A program made the translations under genes and the position numbers. From an uncultured Prevotella sp. (GTDB lineage Bacteria; Bacteroidota; Bacteroidia; Bacteroidales; Bacteroidaceae), in NCBI GenBank assembly GCA_947304695.1, contig CAMZBS010000004.1:1-50192 (forward strand): DNA of 50,192 nt, written 5' to 3'. The notes below the pieces were generated by a model. The model was not told where the DNA came from. It made no database searches and was given only the letters and a program-made list of their open reading frames with translations. Positions 25,804-35,800 of the stretch are shown piece by piece (the stretch's first letter is position 1; each line of letters starts with the position of its first letter).

Positions 25804-26033
25804 GTTGGGGCAAAAAACGGCTGTTTTCGGGGGGTAAAAACAGCTTCAAAATCGCAAAATACTGATTAGCAAACGTTTACAAAATCGCTCATAACTCGCT
25901 CATTTGCGACCGACTGACCATTTGCTGGATTCTGAGCGAATCTCAGAGGGGTCATTGTAAAGATTTTTCATAATCGTGCTGCACCCGTTTTTCACCCTCC
26001 AAATTGATGCAGCCCCCTCTTGTTTTCTTTTTT

Positions 26034-27245
26034 CTATTTGCAGTCATGTAGTCGTTCTGCCACAGCCATCACGTTGGCGGGTGGCCGCTGATGAAGCAGT
26101 TCCTGCTTCATGAAGTCCATGTAGGGTGCCACATGGGCGAAAAACTGGCGGTAGTCCTGGCAGAGGTAATTCACGGCGGGCTGACCGCCCGTGCTGAAAC
26201 GATCCTTGGGACAGCCTCCGTTGCAGGCAAAGAGCCACTGGCACGTGAGGCACTGGTGCGGTAGCGTACTGCGCTTGGACTGGCCGAACAGCTGCTGACG
26301 CTCGCTGTACATCATCGACGTGATGGTGGCTGAGTGAATGTTGCCCAAGCGGTAGTCGGGAAACACGAAGTGGTCGCAGGAGTAGACATCGCCGCCTGCC
26401 TCGATGACGGCAGCATGGCCACAGGTCTCGCCCATGCTGCACAGGCCGGCTTCCTGGCCAACCCAGCGGGCCAGAGTGGAGTCGAAAAGCTGCACGTAGA
26501 TCTGTCCCACGTCGTGGCGAACCCACTCGTCGAAGATGGCGCAGCAGAAACGCGCGTATTGCCCTGGGCGCACAGAGTAGGGTGCCAGCGGTGCCACCTC
26601 GGCAGGACTGGCCAAATGGCGTCCGTCGGGGTGGGGTAGCAGGCGTTCTACAATGGGGGTGAACTGGATGTACTGGCAGCCGTTGTCCTTATAGAAGTGA
26701 TAGACCTCAAGCGGATGGTTGGCATTGAGGTCGTTGACTACGCCCATGGCGTTCCACTCCACACCGTGCTTCTGTAGCAGGCGTATGCCTTGCATGACGC
26801 GCAGGAACGAAGGCTGGCCGCCGCTTGCGCGGCGGTAGGCATCGTGCAGGTGCTGTGGCCCGTCGATGGAGATGCCGATGAGCCAGTTGTTTTCGCGGAA
26901 GAACTGGCACCACTCGTCGGTGAGCAGCGTGCCGTTGGTCTGCAGGCAGTTGTCGATGATGTGTCCGCGGGCATGCCTCCGTTGCAGTTCGAGCACCCGC
27001 TTGTAGAAGCTCAGCGGGCGCATGAGCGGCTCGCCGCCGTGCCAGGTGAAGAGCACCTGTGGCTGGGTCTGTGCCTCGATGTACTGGCGGATGAACTCCT
27101 CGAGCGTGCGGTCAGTCATCTGCTGTTCGTCGTAGAGGTGCCGTTTCTCCAAGTAGTAGCAGTAGTGGCAGCGCAGGTTGCAAAGGCTGCCTGCAGGCTT
27201 TGCCATGACGTAGAGCGGACGGGCGAAGGGGGCGAAGATGGGCAT
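26034..27245 (-). CDS. radical SAM/SPASM protein, anaerobic sulfatase-maturase (anSME) type
   Basis: The start is placed at the ATG at 27245 (403 residues), not the in-frame ATG at 27308. The latter lies upstream of a good -7 box and would need translation through a terminator hairpin and a repeat. The radical SAM cluster motif is CNLRCHYC (Cys22, 26, 29). Other hallmarks are FTWHGGEPLMRPLSFYKR, DNCLQTNGTLLTDEWC and IGISIDGPQHLHDAYR. The C-terminal SPASM region has CSMGETCGHAAVIEAGGDVY...CDHFVFP, CLTCQWLFACNGGCPKDRF and a last Cys in YLCQDYR, which would bind two auxiliary 4Fe-4S clusters. anSMEs convert an active-site Cys or Ser of sulfatases to formylglycine. No sulfatase gene is present in this window, so its client must be elsewhere or the target is different. 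Confidence 0.88.
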   Translation of the reverse strand: MPIFAPFARPLYVMAKPAGSLCNLRCHYCYYLEKRHLYDEQQMTDRTLEEFIRQYIEAQTQPQVLFTWHGGEPLMRPLSFYKRVLELQRRHARGHIIDNCLQTNGTLLTDEWCQFFRENNWLIGISIDGPQHLHDAYRRASGGQPSFLRVMQGIRLLQKHGVEWNAMGVVNDLNANHPLEVYHFYKDNGCQYIQFTPIVERLLPHPDGRHLASPAEVAPLAPYSVRPGQYARFCCAIFDEWVRHDVGQIYVQLFDSTLARWVGQEAGLCSMGETCGHAAVIEAGGDVYSCDHFVFPDYRLGNIHSATITSMMYSERQQLFGQSKRSTLPHQCLTCQWLFACNGGCPKDRFSTGGQPAVNYLCQDYRQFFAHVAPYMDFMKQELLHQRPPANVMAVAERLHDCK

Positions 27246-27274
27246 AGTAGTGATCAGTGAAAAGTGATAGATGA
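27246..27274 (-). repeat. AGTGA-type repeat in the leader of the radical SAM gene
   Basis: On the reverse strand the short leader reads as TCACTTTTCACTGATCACT, a tandem-like unit between the -7 box and the ATG at 27245. It resembles other simple intergenic repeats in this window. Confidence 0.4.
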
Positions 27275-27277
27275 TTG

Positions 27278-27309
27278 CAAAGATAAGAAATAAACGGCAG
27301 ATAGCCAAA
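27278..27309 (-). promoter_or_regulatory. promoter of the radical SAM gene, nested in a terminator
   Basis: On the reverse strand TTTG (27309-27306), 20 bases, then TATCTTTG (27285-27278) gives a canonical -33/-7 pair. The -33 box lies in the loop of the terminator hairpin at 27288-27327. The predicted transcript would start about 25-30 bases before the ATG at 27245. Confidence 0.65.
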
Positions 27310-27327
27310 TGTATCTGCCGTTTATTT
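27288..27327 (-). terminator. rho-independent terminator of the giant modular protein gene
   Basis: A perfect 16-bp inverted repeat (arms 27288-27303 and 27312-27327, core AACGGCAGATA) with an 8-base loop lies 25 bases after the stop of the giant gene. On the reverse strand the stem ends in TTTATTTCTTATCTTT, a T-rich tail. Confidence 0.75.
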
Positions 27328-27352
27328 TGAATGAGAGGGTTATGGGGCAGTT

Positions 27353-30300
27353 TTACTTCACCACCTTTTTCTTGCCATCGATGATGTAGAGGCCCTTCTT
27401 AGCCTTCACCACCTTCTGGCCGCTGAGGTTGAAGATGATGCCGCTGGGACGGTCGGCAGACAGGGTGCTGATGCCGGCACCAGTGGCGGTGTTCTCCTCA
27501 ACGGTGATGGTGTAGATGTGGCAGCCGCTGGTGTTGTAGACCACAATGTCGCCGGCATTCTCAATAGTCCAGGTGTGAGAACCCTTGACCGTGGGAGTAA
27601 ACGAATCGCCAATCTTGTTGGCTGCGTCAAGACTGCCTGCATAGAGCTCAATGCCACGGGCGTTGCCGTCCTTGTGCGACTCCACCTCGACGGTGATGGT
27701 CATGTCGGCAGGCACCTGGGGCAGCACGAAGCAGGGAACGTTCTTGCCACCGCCACCAAGCCACAGGTACTGGCTACCAGCGTAGGTGCCGAGCGTCGTG
27801 GAAGGATAGTTCACGGCAATGGCCAGGCCACGAGTGGCAGCGTATGCCTCAGTGAACTTCAGACCCTTGGTCTCATCAATGAGCTGTCCGGCAGCATAGA
27901 GCTGTCCGTAGGCATCGGTCTTGCCCTGATGCCAGAAGCAGTTGTCCTTGGTCTCGGCAGTGGGCTCTTGGGCATTGCCGCTCTTGGTGGGATCCTTCTC
28001 TACGTCGCTCCAGCCGTTGAAGATGGAGTAGGCGGCATCGGCCTTCAGGTTGGCAATGGTCGACTCGCTCCAGTTGGTGAAGTCCCACGATGCAGGATAG
28101 GTGTAGGTGGGCTCGGCCACGTCGGTAGGAATGATTTGCTCCTTGGGCAGGTCTTCCAGTGCGTCGAAGGCAGCCATCAGGGCAGTCTTGGCAGCAGCCA
28201 GACTTTCAGCCGTGGCCTCAGCGTCGGCCAATGCGGCTTCGGCGGCACTCAGGGCGGTGGTCAGCGCTGCCACGCTCTCCTCGGTTTTGCCCTCAGTGTC
28301 GGTAGCCTTGACATCGGCAATGGCAGCAGCCAGCTCGCTCTTGGCATCAATGAACGGTGTGGTGCCGAGGTAGGTGAGGCGGAAGTTGTCGAACAGTGTC
28401 CAGTCGCCGTCAAGTTCCTTGGTGTCTTTCTTCACACCGATGGTCAGCTGGCCGTCAAGGTCGACGATGACTTCGGCAATAGCGGTCTTGTAGTAGCCCG
28501 TCTCGAAGTATTCGATGGCCGACTGCGGCATGTTGGGGAACTCACCCTTGTCGGTGGCACGCAGGTCGCCCACACCGGGCACCTTGCTCAGCACACTGGC
28601 AATGTTGGGCAGCAGGGCCTGCTGGTCGTTGGCCACGAGGTAGGCCAGCTGCTTCAGTTCGCCGCCTTCGTTGACCACAGCTGTTTGGGCATCGCCGTTG
28701 CCGTTGCGGAAGAAGCCCTGAACGCTCACTTGGTACTTACCAGGGGCAAGGTCTTTCAGCTGCTGGGTGAAGCTGAACGAGTTGGGCTCGTAGTACTCCC
28801 AGGCATAGTCGGCTGCACGGTCGCCGTTGCCATCGTTGACGGTCGAGACACGGGCACCACCGTTGCCGCCGTCGCATTGCCTATTCCACATGTCATAGCC
28901 TGACTTGCGGTTGAGACTGGGATTGTTGATGAGGTAAGAAACGTCGACAGGCTTGTCGTCACTGGCCTTGGCCATGATCTGGGCACGCTCCTCGGCGTTG
29001 ACAATCTTCCACTGGTAGTTGGCATCGGCAGCATCAGCACCGGCCACGTTGGAGATGGAGTTCCAGTACTTGCGTCCGTCGGTTTTGCCGTCGGGGTTCC
29101 AGCCCATCAGGTCGCCTGAACCTACTTCCACGATGTTGTAGACGCCAGCCTTGCCGTCCACGGCGGTGAAGCCATAGAGTGTGTTGGCAGGAGTGTCTAC
29201 GTATGGACTGTTGTTGAACGAACCGTAGGGAGTGCGCAAAATGTAGTTTTCGCCGTTGGCCTCAAGAGTGACCTCGATGCCCACCTGGTCTACTGCGGCG
29301 TGGGTGCTCCAGTCGGAACCCATGCCGAGGAACAGGCCGGTGCCGACATTGAACAGGTAGACCTGGCCTTCGGCGGGAGCAGAACCAGTATAGATGTCGG
29401 GCATGCGCAGAGCGTTCATCTTGCGGGCGGTGCGCAGGTTGCCGAGAGCGCTGTTGACCACGTCGGCGGTAGTTGCCTCGGCAGCAGCGGTAACGGCGTC
29501 GCTCACATCAATGCTCTCCTCTCCGGCCAGCACAATGGTCTGCTTCAGTGCCGTTACGTTCACGGCCTTGGCGGTGTTGAGGGCAGTGTTCAGCGCGTCA
29601 GTGGCAGCCGTAATCTCCTCGGGCACTACTGAGGTCAGCTTGGCCTTGGCATCCTCTATGGCTTGTGCCAGCGAATTGGCCAAGACGTCGGAAGTGGTGG
29701 TGGCATCAAATTTCTCGGCATCGGCGATGGCGGCATTCAGCTTGGCCAGATACTCACTCAGGTCAACACTGTTGCCCAGGTAGTAGAGACGGAAGCTGTC
29801 GAACATGGCCCAGCTTTGGCCAGTTGTCTTCTGATCCTGTGCCACACCAATGGTGAGCTGGCCGTCGTTGGCAACGATGACGCTTACCTTGGCTTTGTAG
29901 AGACCTGTCTGGAATGCGTTAATCACCTCCTGGCCCCAGTTGACGAAAGCACCCTTGTCGCTTTCCTTTGAGGCGATGCCAGGCAGTTTGCCGGCTTCTG
30001 TTGCCACGTTGGGCAAGAACTGCTTCTCGTTGTTTGCTATGAGATAAGCTTCGCTGATGAGTTCACCGTCGTTGTTGACGATGCTTGCCTGGTTGTCGCC
30101 ATTGCCCTGGCGGAAGAAGCCGCTCACACCTACTTCATACAGACCAGGAGTCAGACCGCTGAGCACCTGTGTGAAGCTGAATGAGTTGGCATCGTAATAC
30201 TCGTAGGCATAGTCGCTGTTGCGGTCGAAGTTCGAATCGTCCTCCGATTTCATGTGAGCACCGCCTTCGTGAACCCACTTGTCAAGACTCCACACACGGT

Positions 30301-32737
30301 TCAGTCCACCGTTGTCAATGAGATAGCTTACGTCGACGGGATTTTCCTTTGTGGCATTGGCCATCTTGGCGTCAAGCTCGGTGCGGGTCACCAGCTTCCA
30401 CTGGTTGTTGGGGTTGGTTGCATCCACACGTCCCTTGGCAACATTGCTCCAATAGCGGTAGCTGCCCTTGTCGGTGGGACCGAAGGGGTCGTAGCCCAGC
30501 AGGCCGTCGTTAGAACCGATGGTGTAGACATTCTCCTTGCCGTCAACAGGACTGAAAGTCCATGCATCTTGGCCGTCGGTATCAACGTATGCATTGTAGT
30601 TAATCCATTTCTCAATACGCTCCTTGAACATGTGGGTCTGCAGCTTGAACTTGCCGTCGTCGGCTGCAATGAGCTTCACGCCAAGCGGGTAGATGTCCAC
30701 GGCTGTGTGGGTGCTCCAGTCGGAACCGTTGGCAAGCCACATGCCCGTACCAATATTATAAAGATAGTATTCCGTGTCGGTAGCAGGGACTGAACCGGTG
30801 AAGGTGTCGGCAACCTTCAGCGCGTTGATCTTGCGGGCTGTGCGCAGCTTGAAGAGCACGTCGTTCAGGACGTCGGCAGAAGTGCCGTCTGCAAGGAAGT
30901 TATTAGCTTCGGTCAGGTCAACGCCCTGTTCGGCTACGGCCATGGTCTGCTGGAGAATCGTCACGTCAACTGCCTCGGCTGCTGTCACGGCGTTGGTAAG
31001 TGCTGTGGCTTTGGCTGCCATCAGTTGGCCGTCCTCGCTCTCAAGGGCAGCACGGGCCTCGGTCAGCGCGTCGGCTATTGCATTGCGCAAGGCTTCGGTG
31101 GTATTGCCATTAAAGCCTTCGGCCTTTGCAATGGCGGTGTTGAGTCCTTCAATGAAAGGAGTCAGGTCTTCAACGGCCAGTTCGCCGGCATAGGTCAGCG
31201 TGAAGTTGTCTATCAGCATCCAAGCACCACTGGCACCTTCAACCTTGGCACCAACGCGGAGGGTGCCGTTGATGACATCCACTTCGACCTCTTCAGTCCA
31301 GCCCTTTCCCTCAAAAATGTTGGTAGAGAACTCGTTGGTACCATTATAGGCCCACTTGCCATTGCCGAGGTCTTTGGTGTTGCGGTCGTTTACTCTCTCG
31401 TCGGTGACAAGTGAGTAGGCATTGATCATGGGAGTGGCGACGTTGTTGGCATAGACCACACCCTTGGTGTTGCCAGCGGGGTCAGCCACATATTCATTAT
31501 ACCTGTCGGCATTCATGTTGCTGCCACCAGTAGACACGTAGATGGCCTGAGCCTTGAACTTGTACTTGCCGTTGGGCACGTCAATGTCCTGATAGATGTC
31601 ACGACTGCCGATGTTCCAGAACTCCCACACACGGTTGCAGTGGTAGAAGCCGTCGCCACCGCTTGCATTGTCACCATAGTCGCCAAACCAGGTCTTGTAG
31701 GCATTGTCCTCTCTGTGGCTGTCAGCCACAGGGAACGTTCCACCCAGCACAAGCCAGGAGCAGTCGTCTCCATCTTTCATGGCTGCAAGGCGCTGCTCGC
31801 GACTGACGAGCTGCCATATATTGCCGTTCTCTGCAATGGCTGCAGCATCGCTGGTTGCCCAACCGTCGGCCTTTGCTCCCAAAACCTTGCCACCAGGAGT
31901 TGTCAAGGCATAGCAGTTGGTCAGTCCCTGAACGTCAATGGGAGTGAATATCCAATTGGTCACACCGTCACCAGTGTCCATGTAGAGGTTACTGCCATTG
32001 ATGGAATGGTTGTGGCCCAGCTTGGGGTCAAGTTGGAAACGCCCCACGTCGTTACCTGCCTTCAGGTCAATGTCACGACCACGGGGGCCTAGCTCGCCAT
32101 GCGAAGTCCAGCCCTCAGCGGTGTTTTCATGATTGTCGCCCAACCATTTCCCTGTTTTCACGTTGTAAAGAAAAAACGTGCCTTCGCTGGCAATACTTCC
32201 GGCAAAGGGCGAGGTAAGGGCCTCTGGCTCAGGATCGGGCAGGGGCATCTCCTTCTCGACAATCTTCCAGAACGAACGGTGATTGGCACCGCTCACGGCA
32301 GCAAAGCCCTGCACCGTGTTGTTGTTCTTCCAGTTGCAGCCGATGGTACCAGCTGTGAAGTTGAAAGTAGCTTGGTCGGTAGAGGCCATGCCGTACATGC
32401 CGTCACCTTCTTCGGCACACAGCAGGATGCTGTATTCCACAGGTGTGTCGCCCGTCAGCACCTCTACTTCACTCTGATTACAGCTCTGCATGTACTTCTC
32501 GGTCACAGCGTTCTGCACATAGTAGCAGTCGGCATTGCCGGTGGGAACCAACCGCCAATAGGAGTTGTCGTTGAACGCTCCCAGAGCCACGCCTCCCGTG
32601 CTGTTGTCCTGCATGTAGAGACCCACATCGTTCCTGTTACTGATAGCGTAGGTCTTGTCGGCGCTGAATTGCGCCATGACATTGCCCGCTATCGAGGCCA
32701 GCAACAATGCTAACACAAATGATAGTCTTCTTTTCAT
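27353..32737 (-). CDS. 1794-residue modular secreted protein, repeated beta domains with FIVAR-like helical linkers
   Basis: The ATG at 32737 gives a signal peptide (MKRRLSFVLALLLASIAGNVMAQ); a TTG two codons earlier is rejected. No catalytic family is recognised. Three similar repeat blocks are visible, each with a lectin-like opening (YYLYNIGTGMWLANGSDWST; VYLFNVGTGLFLGMGSDWST), then VDVSYLI and a jelly-roll-like part with SFTQ.L..L.PG.Y.V...GFFR.GNGD and T.GQSWAMFDSFRLYYLG. Alanine-rich FIVAR-like helices link them (about residues 530-610, 1000-1110, 1450-1530). A domain resembling PL-associated binding modules (SWDFTNWSESTIANLKADAA) and a C-terminal tail (FNLSGQKVVKAKKGLYIIDG) end the protein. 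It looks like a large glycan-binding or cell-surface adhesin. The protein at 38370 shares its first module. Confidence 0.85.
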   Translation of the reverse strand: MKRRLSFVLALLLASIAGNVMAQFSADKTYAISNRNDVGLYMQDNSTGGVALGAFNDNSYWRLVPTGNADCYYVQNAVTEKYMQSCNQSEVEVLTGDTPVEYSILLCAEEGDGMYGMASTDQATFNFTAGTIGCNWKNNNTVQGFAAVSGANHRSFWKIVEKEMPLPDPEPEALTSPFAGSIASEGTFFLYNVKTGKWLGDNHENTAEGWTSHGELGPRGRDIDLKAGNDVGRFQLDPKLGHNHSINGSNLYMDTGDGVTNWIFTPIDVQGLTNCYALTTPGGKVLGAKADGWATSDAAAIAENGNIWQLVSREQRLAAMKDGDDCSWLVLGGTFPVADSHREDNAYKTWFGDYGDNASGGDGFYHCNRVWEFWNIGSRDIYQDIDVPNGKYKFKAQAIYVSTGGSNMNADRYNEYVADPAGNTKGVVYANNVATPMINAYSLVTDERVNDRNTKDLGNGKWAYNGTNEFSTNIFEGKGWTEEVEVDVINGTLRVGAKVEGASGAWMLIDNFTLTYAGELAVEDLTPFIEGLNTAIAKAEGFNGNTTEALRNAIADALTEARAALESEDGQLMAAKATALTNAVTAAEAVDVTILQQTMAVAEQGVDLTEANNFLADGTSADVLNDVLFKLRTARKINALKVADTFTGSVPATDTEYYLYNIGTGMWLANGSDWSTHTAVDIYPLGVKLIAADDGKFKLQTHMFKERIEKWINYNAYVDTDGQDAWTFSPVDGKENVYTIGSNDGLLGYDPFGPTDKGSYRYWSNVAKGRVDATNPNNQWKLVTRTELDAKMANATKENPVDVSYLIDNGGLNRVWSLDKWVHEGGAHMKSEDDSNFDRNSDYAYEYYDANSFSFTQVLSGLTPGLYEVGVSGFFRQGNGDNQASIVNNDGELISEAYLIANNEKQFLPNVATEAGKLPGIASKESDKGAFVNWGQEVINAFQTGLYKAKVSVIVANDGQLTIGVAQDQKTTGQSWAMFDSFRLYYLGNSVDLSEYLAKLNAAIADAEKFDATTTSDVLANSLAQAIEDAKAKLTSVVPEEITAATDALNTALNTAKAVNVTALKQTIVLAGEESIDVSDAVTAAAEATTADVVNSALGNLRTARKMNALRMPDIYTGSAPAEGQVYLFNVGTGLFLGMGSDWSTHAAVDQVGIEVTLEANGENYILRTPYGSFNNSPYVDTPANTLYGFTAVDGKAGVYNIVEVGSGDLMGWNPDGKTDGRKYWNSISNVAGADAADANYQWKIVNAEERAQIMAKASDDKPVDVSYLINNPSLNRKSGYDMWNRQCDGGNGGARVSTVNDGNGDRAADYAWEYYEPNSFSFTQQLKDLAPGKYQVSVQGFFRNGNGDAQTAVVNEGGELKQLAYLVANDQQALLPNIASVLSKVPGVGDLRATDKGEFPNMPQSAIEYFETGYYKTAIAEVIVDLDGQLTIGVKKDTKELDGDWTLFDNFRLTYLGTTPFIDAKSELAAAIADVKATDTEGKTEESVAALTTALSAAEAALADAEATAESLAAAKTALMAAFDALEDLPKEQIIPTDVAEPTYTYPASWDFTNWSESTIANLKADAAYSIFNGWSDVEKDPTKSGNAQEPTAETKDNCFWHQGKTDAYGQLYAAGQLIDETKGLKFTEAYAATRGLAIAVNYPSTTLGTYAGSQYLWLGGGGKNVPCFVLPQVPADMTITVEVESHKDGNARGIELYAGSLDAANKIGDSFTPTVKGSHTWTIENAGDIVVYNTSGCHIYTITVEENTATGAGISTLSADRPSGIIFNLSGQKVVKAKKGLYIIDGKKKVVK

Positions 32738-32820
32738 AAGCAAATTGTTTTTAGTTATACAAATAATGGGATGAATAAATTAGTTCAGTTCTTGTTGCTT
32801 GCAACACTTGCAAATCGCTG

Positions 32821-32828
32821 CAAAGTTA
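32821..32828 (-). promoter_or_regulatory. -7 box for the giant modular protein gene
   Basis: TAACTTTG on the reverse strand (32828-32821) lies 84 bases before the ATG at 32737. No TTTG is found at the usual distance upstream, so only the -7 element is supported. Confidence 0.45.
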
Positions 32829-32891
32829 CAGACAATGGGCTGAACCCCACACTAAAAACTATTCAAAGAAAGAAACTATCTGTTCATTGTG

Positions 32892-35800
32892 TCATTTCGC
32901 GATGAAGTCTTTGGGTAGCACCCCGAAACGGGCCTTGAAACACTTGGCAAAATAGCTGCTGCTGGTGAACCCCACACGCTCGGCCACCTCGTTGATGCGG
33001 AAACCCTGTCTGAGGAAGGCGGCTGCCTGTTCTATGCGTCGCATCTTCAGATACTCCACGGGTGTCATGTCGGTCAGAGCCTTTATCTTTCGGTAGAAAC
33101 TGCTGCGGCTCATGTTCATCTGCTCGGCCAGCATATCGATGGAGAACTCTTCGTCGCGCATGTTGTCGGCCACCATTTGCTGCAACTTCTCCATGAAGAG
33201 CATGTCCTGCTGGTTCAGACCGAACTGCTGGCGGTTGTCCTCGTCGTCGCTGCTGCTCTTGTCGATATTGCGGCGGCGCTCATAGTAGGTCTGGCGCAGG
33301 CGCAGCAGGTTGGTAATCTGCAAGTGCAGCTGCTTGATGGAGAAGGGCTTCTCCAGATAGATGTCGGCTCCGTTCTCCATGCCCTCCACCTTGGCCTCGA
33401 CGCTGGTCTTGGCGGTGAGGAGGATGACGGGGATGTGGGAGAAATTGATGTCTTCCTTCAGCCGTCGGCACAGCTCGATGCCGTCCATTCGGGGCATCAT
33501 CACGTCGCTCACAATGACATCGACATCGTTGTACTGTAGCAGTTCGAGGGCTTCAACGCCGTCATGGGCTTTGATGATGCTGAAGTGGCTGCGCAGGGCA
33601 TCGCTGGTCATCTGCAGCAGTTCCTCGTTGTCTTCAACCAGGAGTATGCGGAAAGAGCGGGTAGTGTTACTGTCCTCCGCAGCGGCAGATTCCTCATTTC
33701 TCGTTCCAGCCTTCTCGCTGTCCTCTGTCACAACAGACTTTTCGCCCTTTGTCTTTGCCTTCCTGGCTTCAGAGATGGGTAGCGTGAGCTGGAAGTTGGA
33801 GCCGCCGCCCACAGCATCAGTGTAGCAGAGGTCACCCTCATGTGACTGTGCAAGCATCTTGGCGTAGGACAGTCCCAGTCCCGTGCCCAGTGTAGAAGCG
33901 GTGTTCTCATTGCCAATCTGATAGTAAAGGTCGAATATCTTCTCACGCTCCTCCATCGGCACGCCGGGGCCATCGTCGATGACGGAGATGCGCAACTGGG
34001 GAAGAGATGAGGCATCGAGCGTCTCAAGGCGTACGATAATCTCGTTGCGGGCATACTTGGTGGCGTTGCCAATGAGGTTCATCATTACTTTCTGTACCTT
34101 GTCGGCATCGATGGTGGTGACGACTGGCTCTGGGGGCAGTTGCAGTTGTATGTGCTTGCCCTGAAGCTCCATGGCATCAGTGAACTGCTGGTAGACCTGG
34201 TCGAGCAGTTGGCCAATGTCGCAACTGGTGAGGTTAAGCTGAATCTTTCCGTGTTCGGCCTTCTGGAAGTCGAGCAGCTGGTTGGTGATGCCCAGCAGAT
34301 AGTTGATGTTGCGCCGCATGGCGGCAATGTGCTTCTTGGCTCCTGTGGTTTCCTCTATGGCCTCAAGCGGCAGGCTGATGAGGGTGAGGGGTGTGCGTAT
34401 TTCGTGTACAATGTTTATAAAGAAACGGATCTTCGACTCGAAGTTGGCCTTCTCCTGCTCGGTTTGGAAGGCTTCCATGCGCCGTGCATAGCGTCTTTTC
34501 AGCTTATTGTTGTAGCGGCGTTGCAGGTAGATGATGGCGGCAGCAATCAGGAAGAGATAGATGACGTAAGCCACATTGGTGCGATACCAGGGTGGCAGCA
34601 CGGTGATGCTGAGTCGTGCGTAGGTGGTCTCGTCGGTATTGCCAGCTTCACGCAGCAGGAACACATAGTCGCCGGGCGGCACGTTGACGTAGGTGGCCTC
34701 CGCATTCTTCGTTCCTTTGGCCCATGTGGCGTCGATGCCTTCCATGCGGTATTCGAATCTTCTGTAGTTACCAATGCTGTTAAACATGGGCTGTGAGAAG
34801 TGCAGGGTCAGGCTGTTGTCAGAATAGGCTAAGGTGACTGAAGAACTGATGTTGCCAGGATATCCGCCTCCTTCTACCTGGCGGGAAGTGATGTGGGTTG
34901 CCACTTCGTCGTTGTTGCGGTAGGGTAGTGTGATGCCTGTGATATAGACGGGAGCCTGTTTGTGGGTTATCTTGATTCGTTCGGGATGGAAGTGGGCAAG
35001 CAGGTTGTCACGTCCTGCAAACAGTTCGCCGTTGTGAGTGATGCAGGCCGAGTTTCGCGGCTTGAGCTGCCGGAGCATGTCGCTGACGCCGCGCAGCATC
35101 CTGATGTCCTTGGCACCAGTGAGGGAGGCATTGGCTGCAACAGCATTTCTGCTGATGCAGAGCATGCCGGTCTCTACGCCTAACCAGAAGTTGTGCAGGT
35201 GATCTTCGACAATGAAATAGATTTGCTGGTCTTGTATCTCTGGAATGTCGGTGCCAAAAGGTTCAAATCCTTCAACCTCAGGCAGATAACGTGCCAGTCC
35301 TGTTCCATTGTAGGCCACCCATACCTGTCCCACCTGATCGCAGAACACGGTGGAGATGCTGTTGCCTGAAAGCGACTGTTTGCTGTTGGGCTGGTAGGTG
35401 AAGTTGCGGAATGAAGAACCGTGCTCCCATTGTTTGAACAGACCGTTGCTGCTGGTGGAAGCCCATACACACCCGTTTTTGTCCTCGGTGAGGCTCGTGA
35501 TGCGTGTGGCAGAGCCAATCTCGAAATACCACAGGAAATTCTCCGTTGTCCGTTCGTATCGGCAGAGTCCCCAGCTGGTGCCCACGTAGATGGTGTTGTC
35601 GGCTGTTCGCAACAGGGCGGTGATTTCGTTGCTGGGCACGGTATAGGATTTGTCGGACGAATACTGGTAGTGGCGCATTTGTCCGGTGAGTGTGTTGAGC
35701 ACCACGATGCCCTGATGGCGGGTGCCTATCCACAGATCGTTGCCGTCGGCCATAAGCACGCACACCTCCTGTATGTGGCCTGCTGCGGAGTATTCGTCGA

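Larger units (their letters stand above)
25536..26033. other. 498-bp structured intergenic region between convergent genes
   Basis: No credible ORF lies here; a 61-codon frame at 25684-25869 has no family resemblance. The region holds an 18-bp perfect palindromic hairpin (25680-25718), a near-identical direct repeat (25764-25803), an 8-bp hairpin (GCTGTTTT 25820-25827 with AAAACAGC 25837-25844), a 6-bp hairpin (TCTGAG 25931-25936 with CTCAGA 25942-25947) and a T-rich stretch at about 26019-26038. Density of structure suggests a dispersed element or a non-coding RNA, but nothing known was recognised. Confidence 0.5.

Noticed and set aside
25684..25869. 61-codon forward frame in the structured gap
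   Set aside because: It begins inside the palindrome, spans the direct repeats and has no coding character.
27246..27308. N-terminal extension of the radical SAM protein to an ATG at 27308
   Set aside because: The extension lies over the terminator loop, promoter -7 box and a simple repeat; the family normally begins near the MPIFAPFARPLYV segment.
27518..28903. 461-codon forward open frame
   Set aside because: It is antisense to the repeat-rich giant protein; its Gly/Val-rich sequence is the mirror of Ala/Thr/Asp-rich coding.
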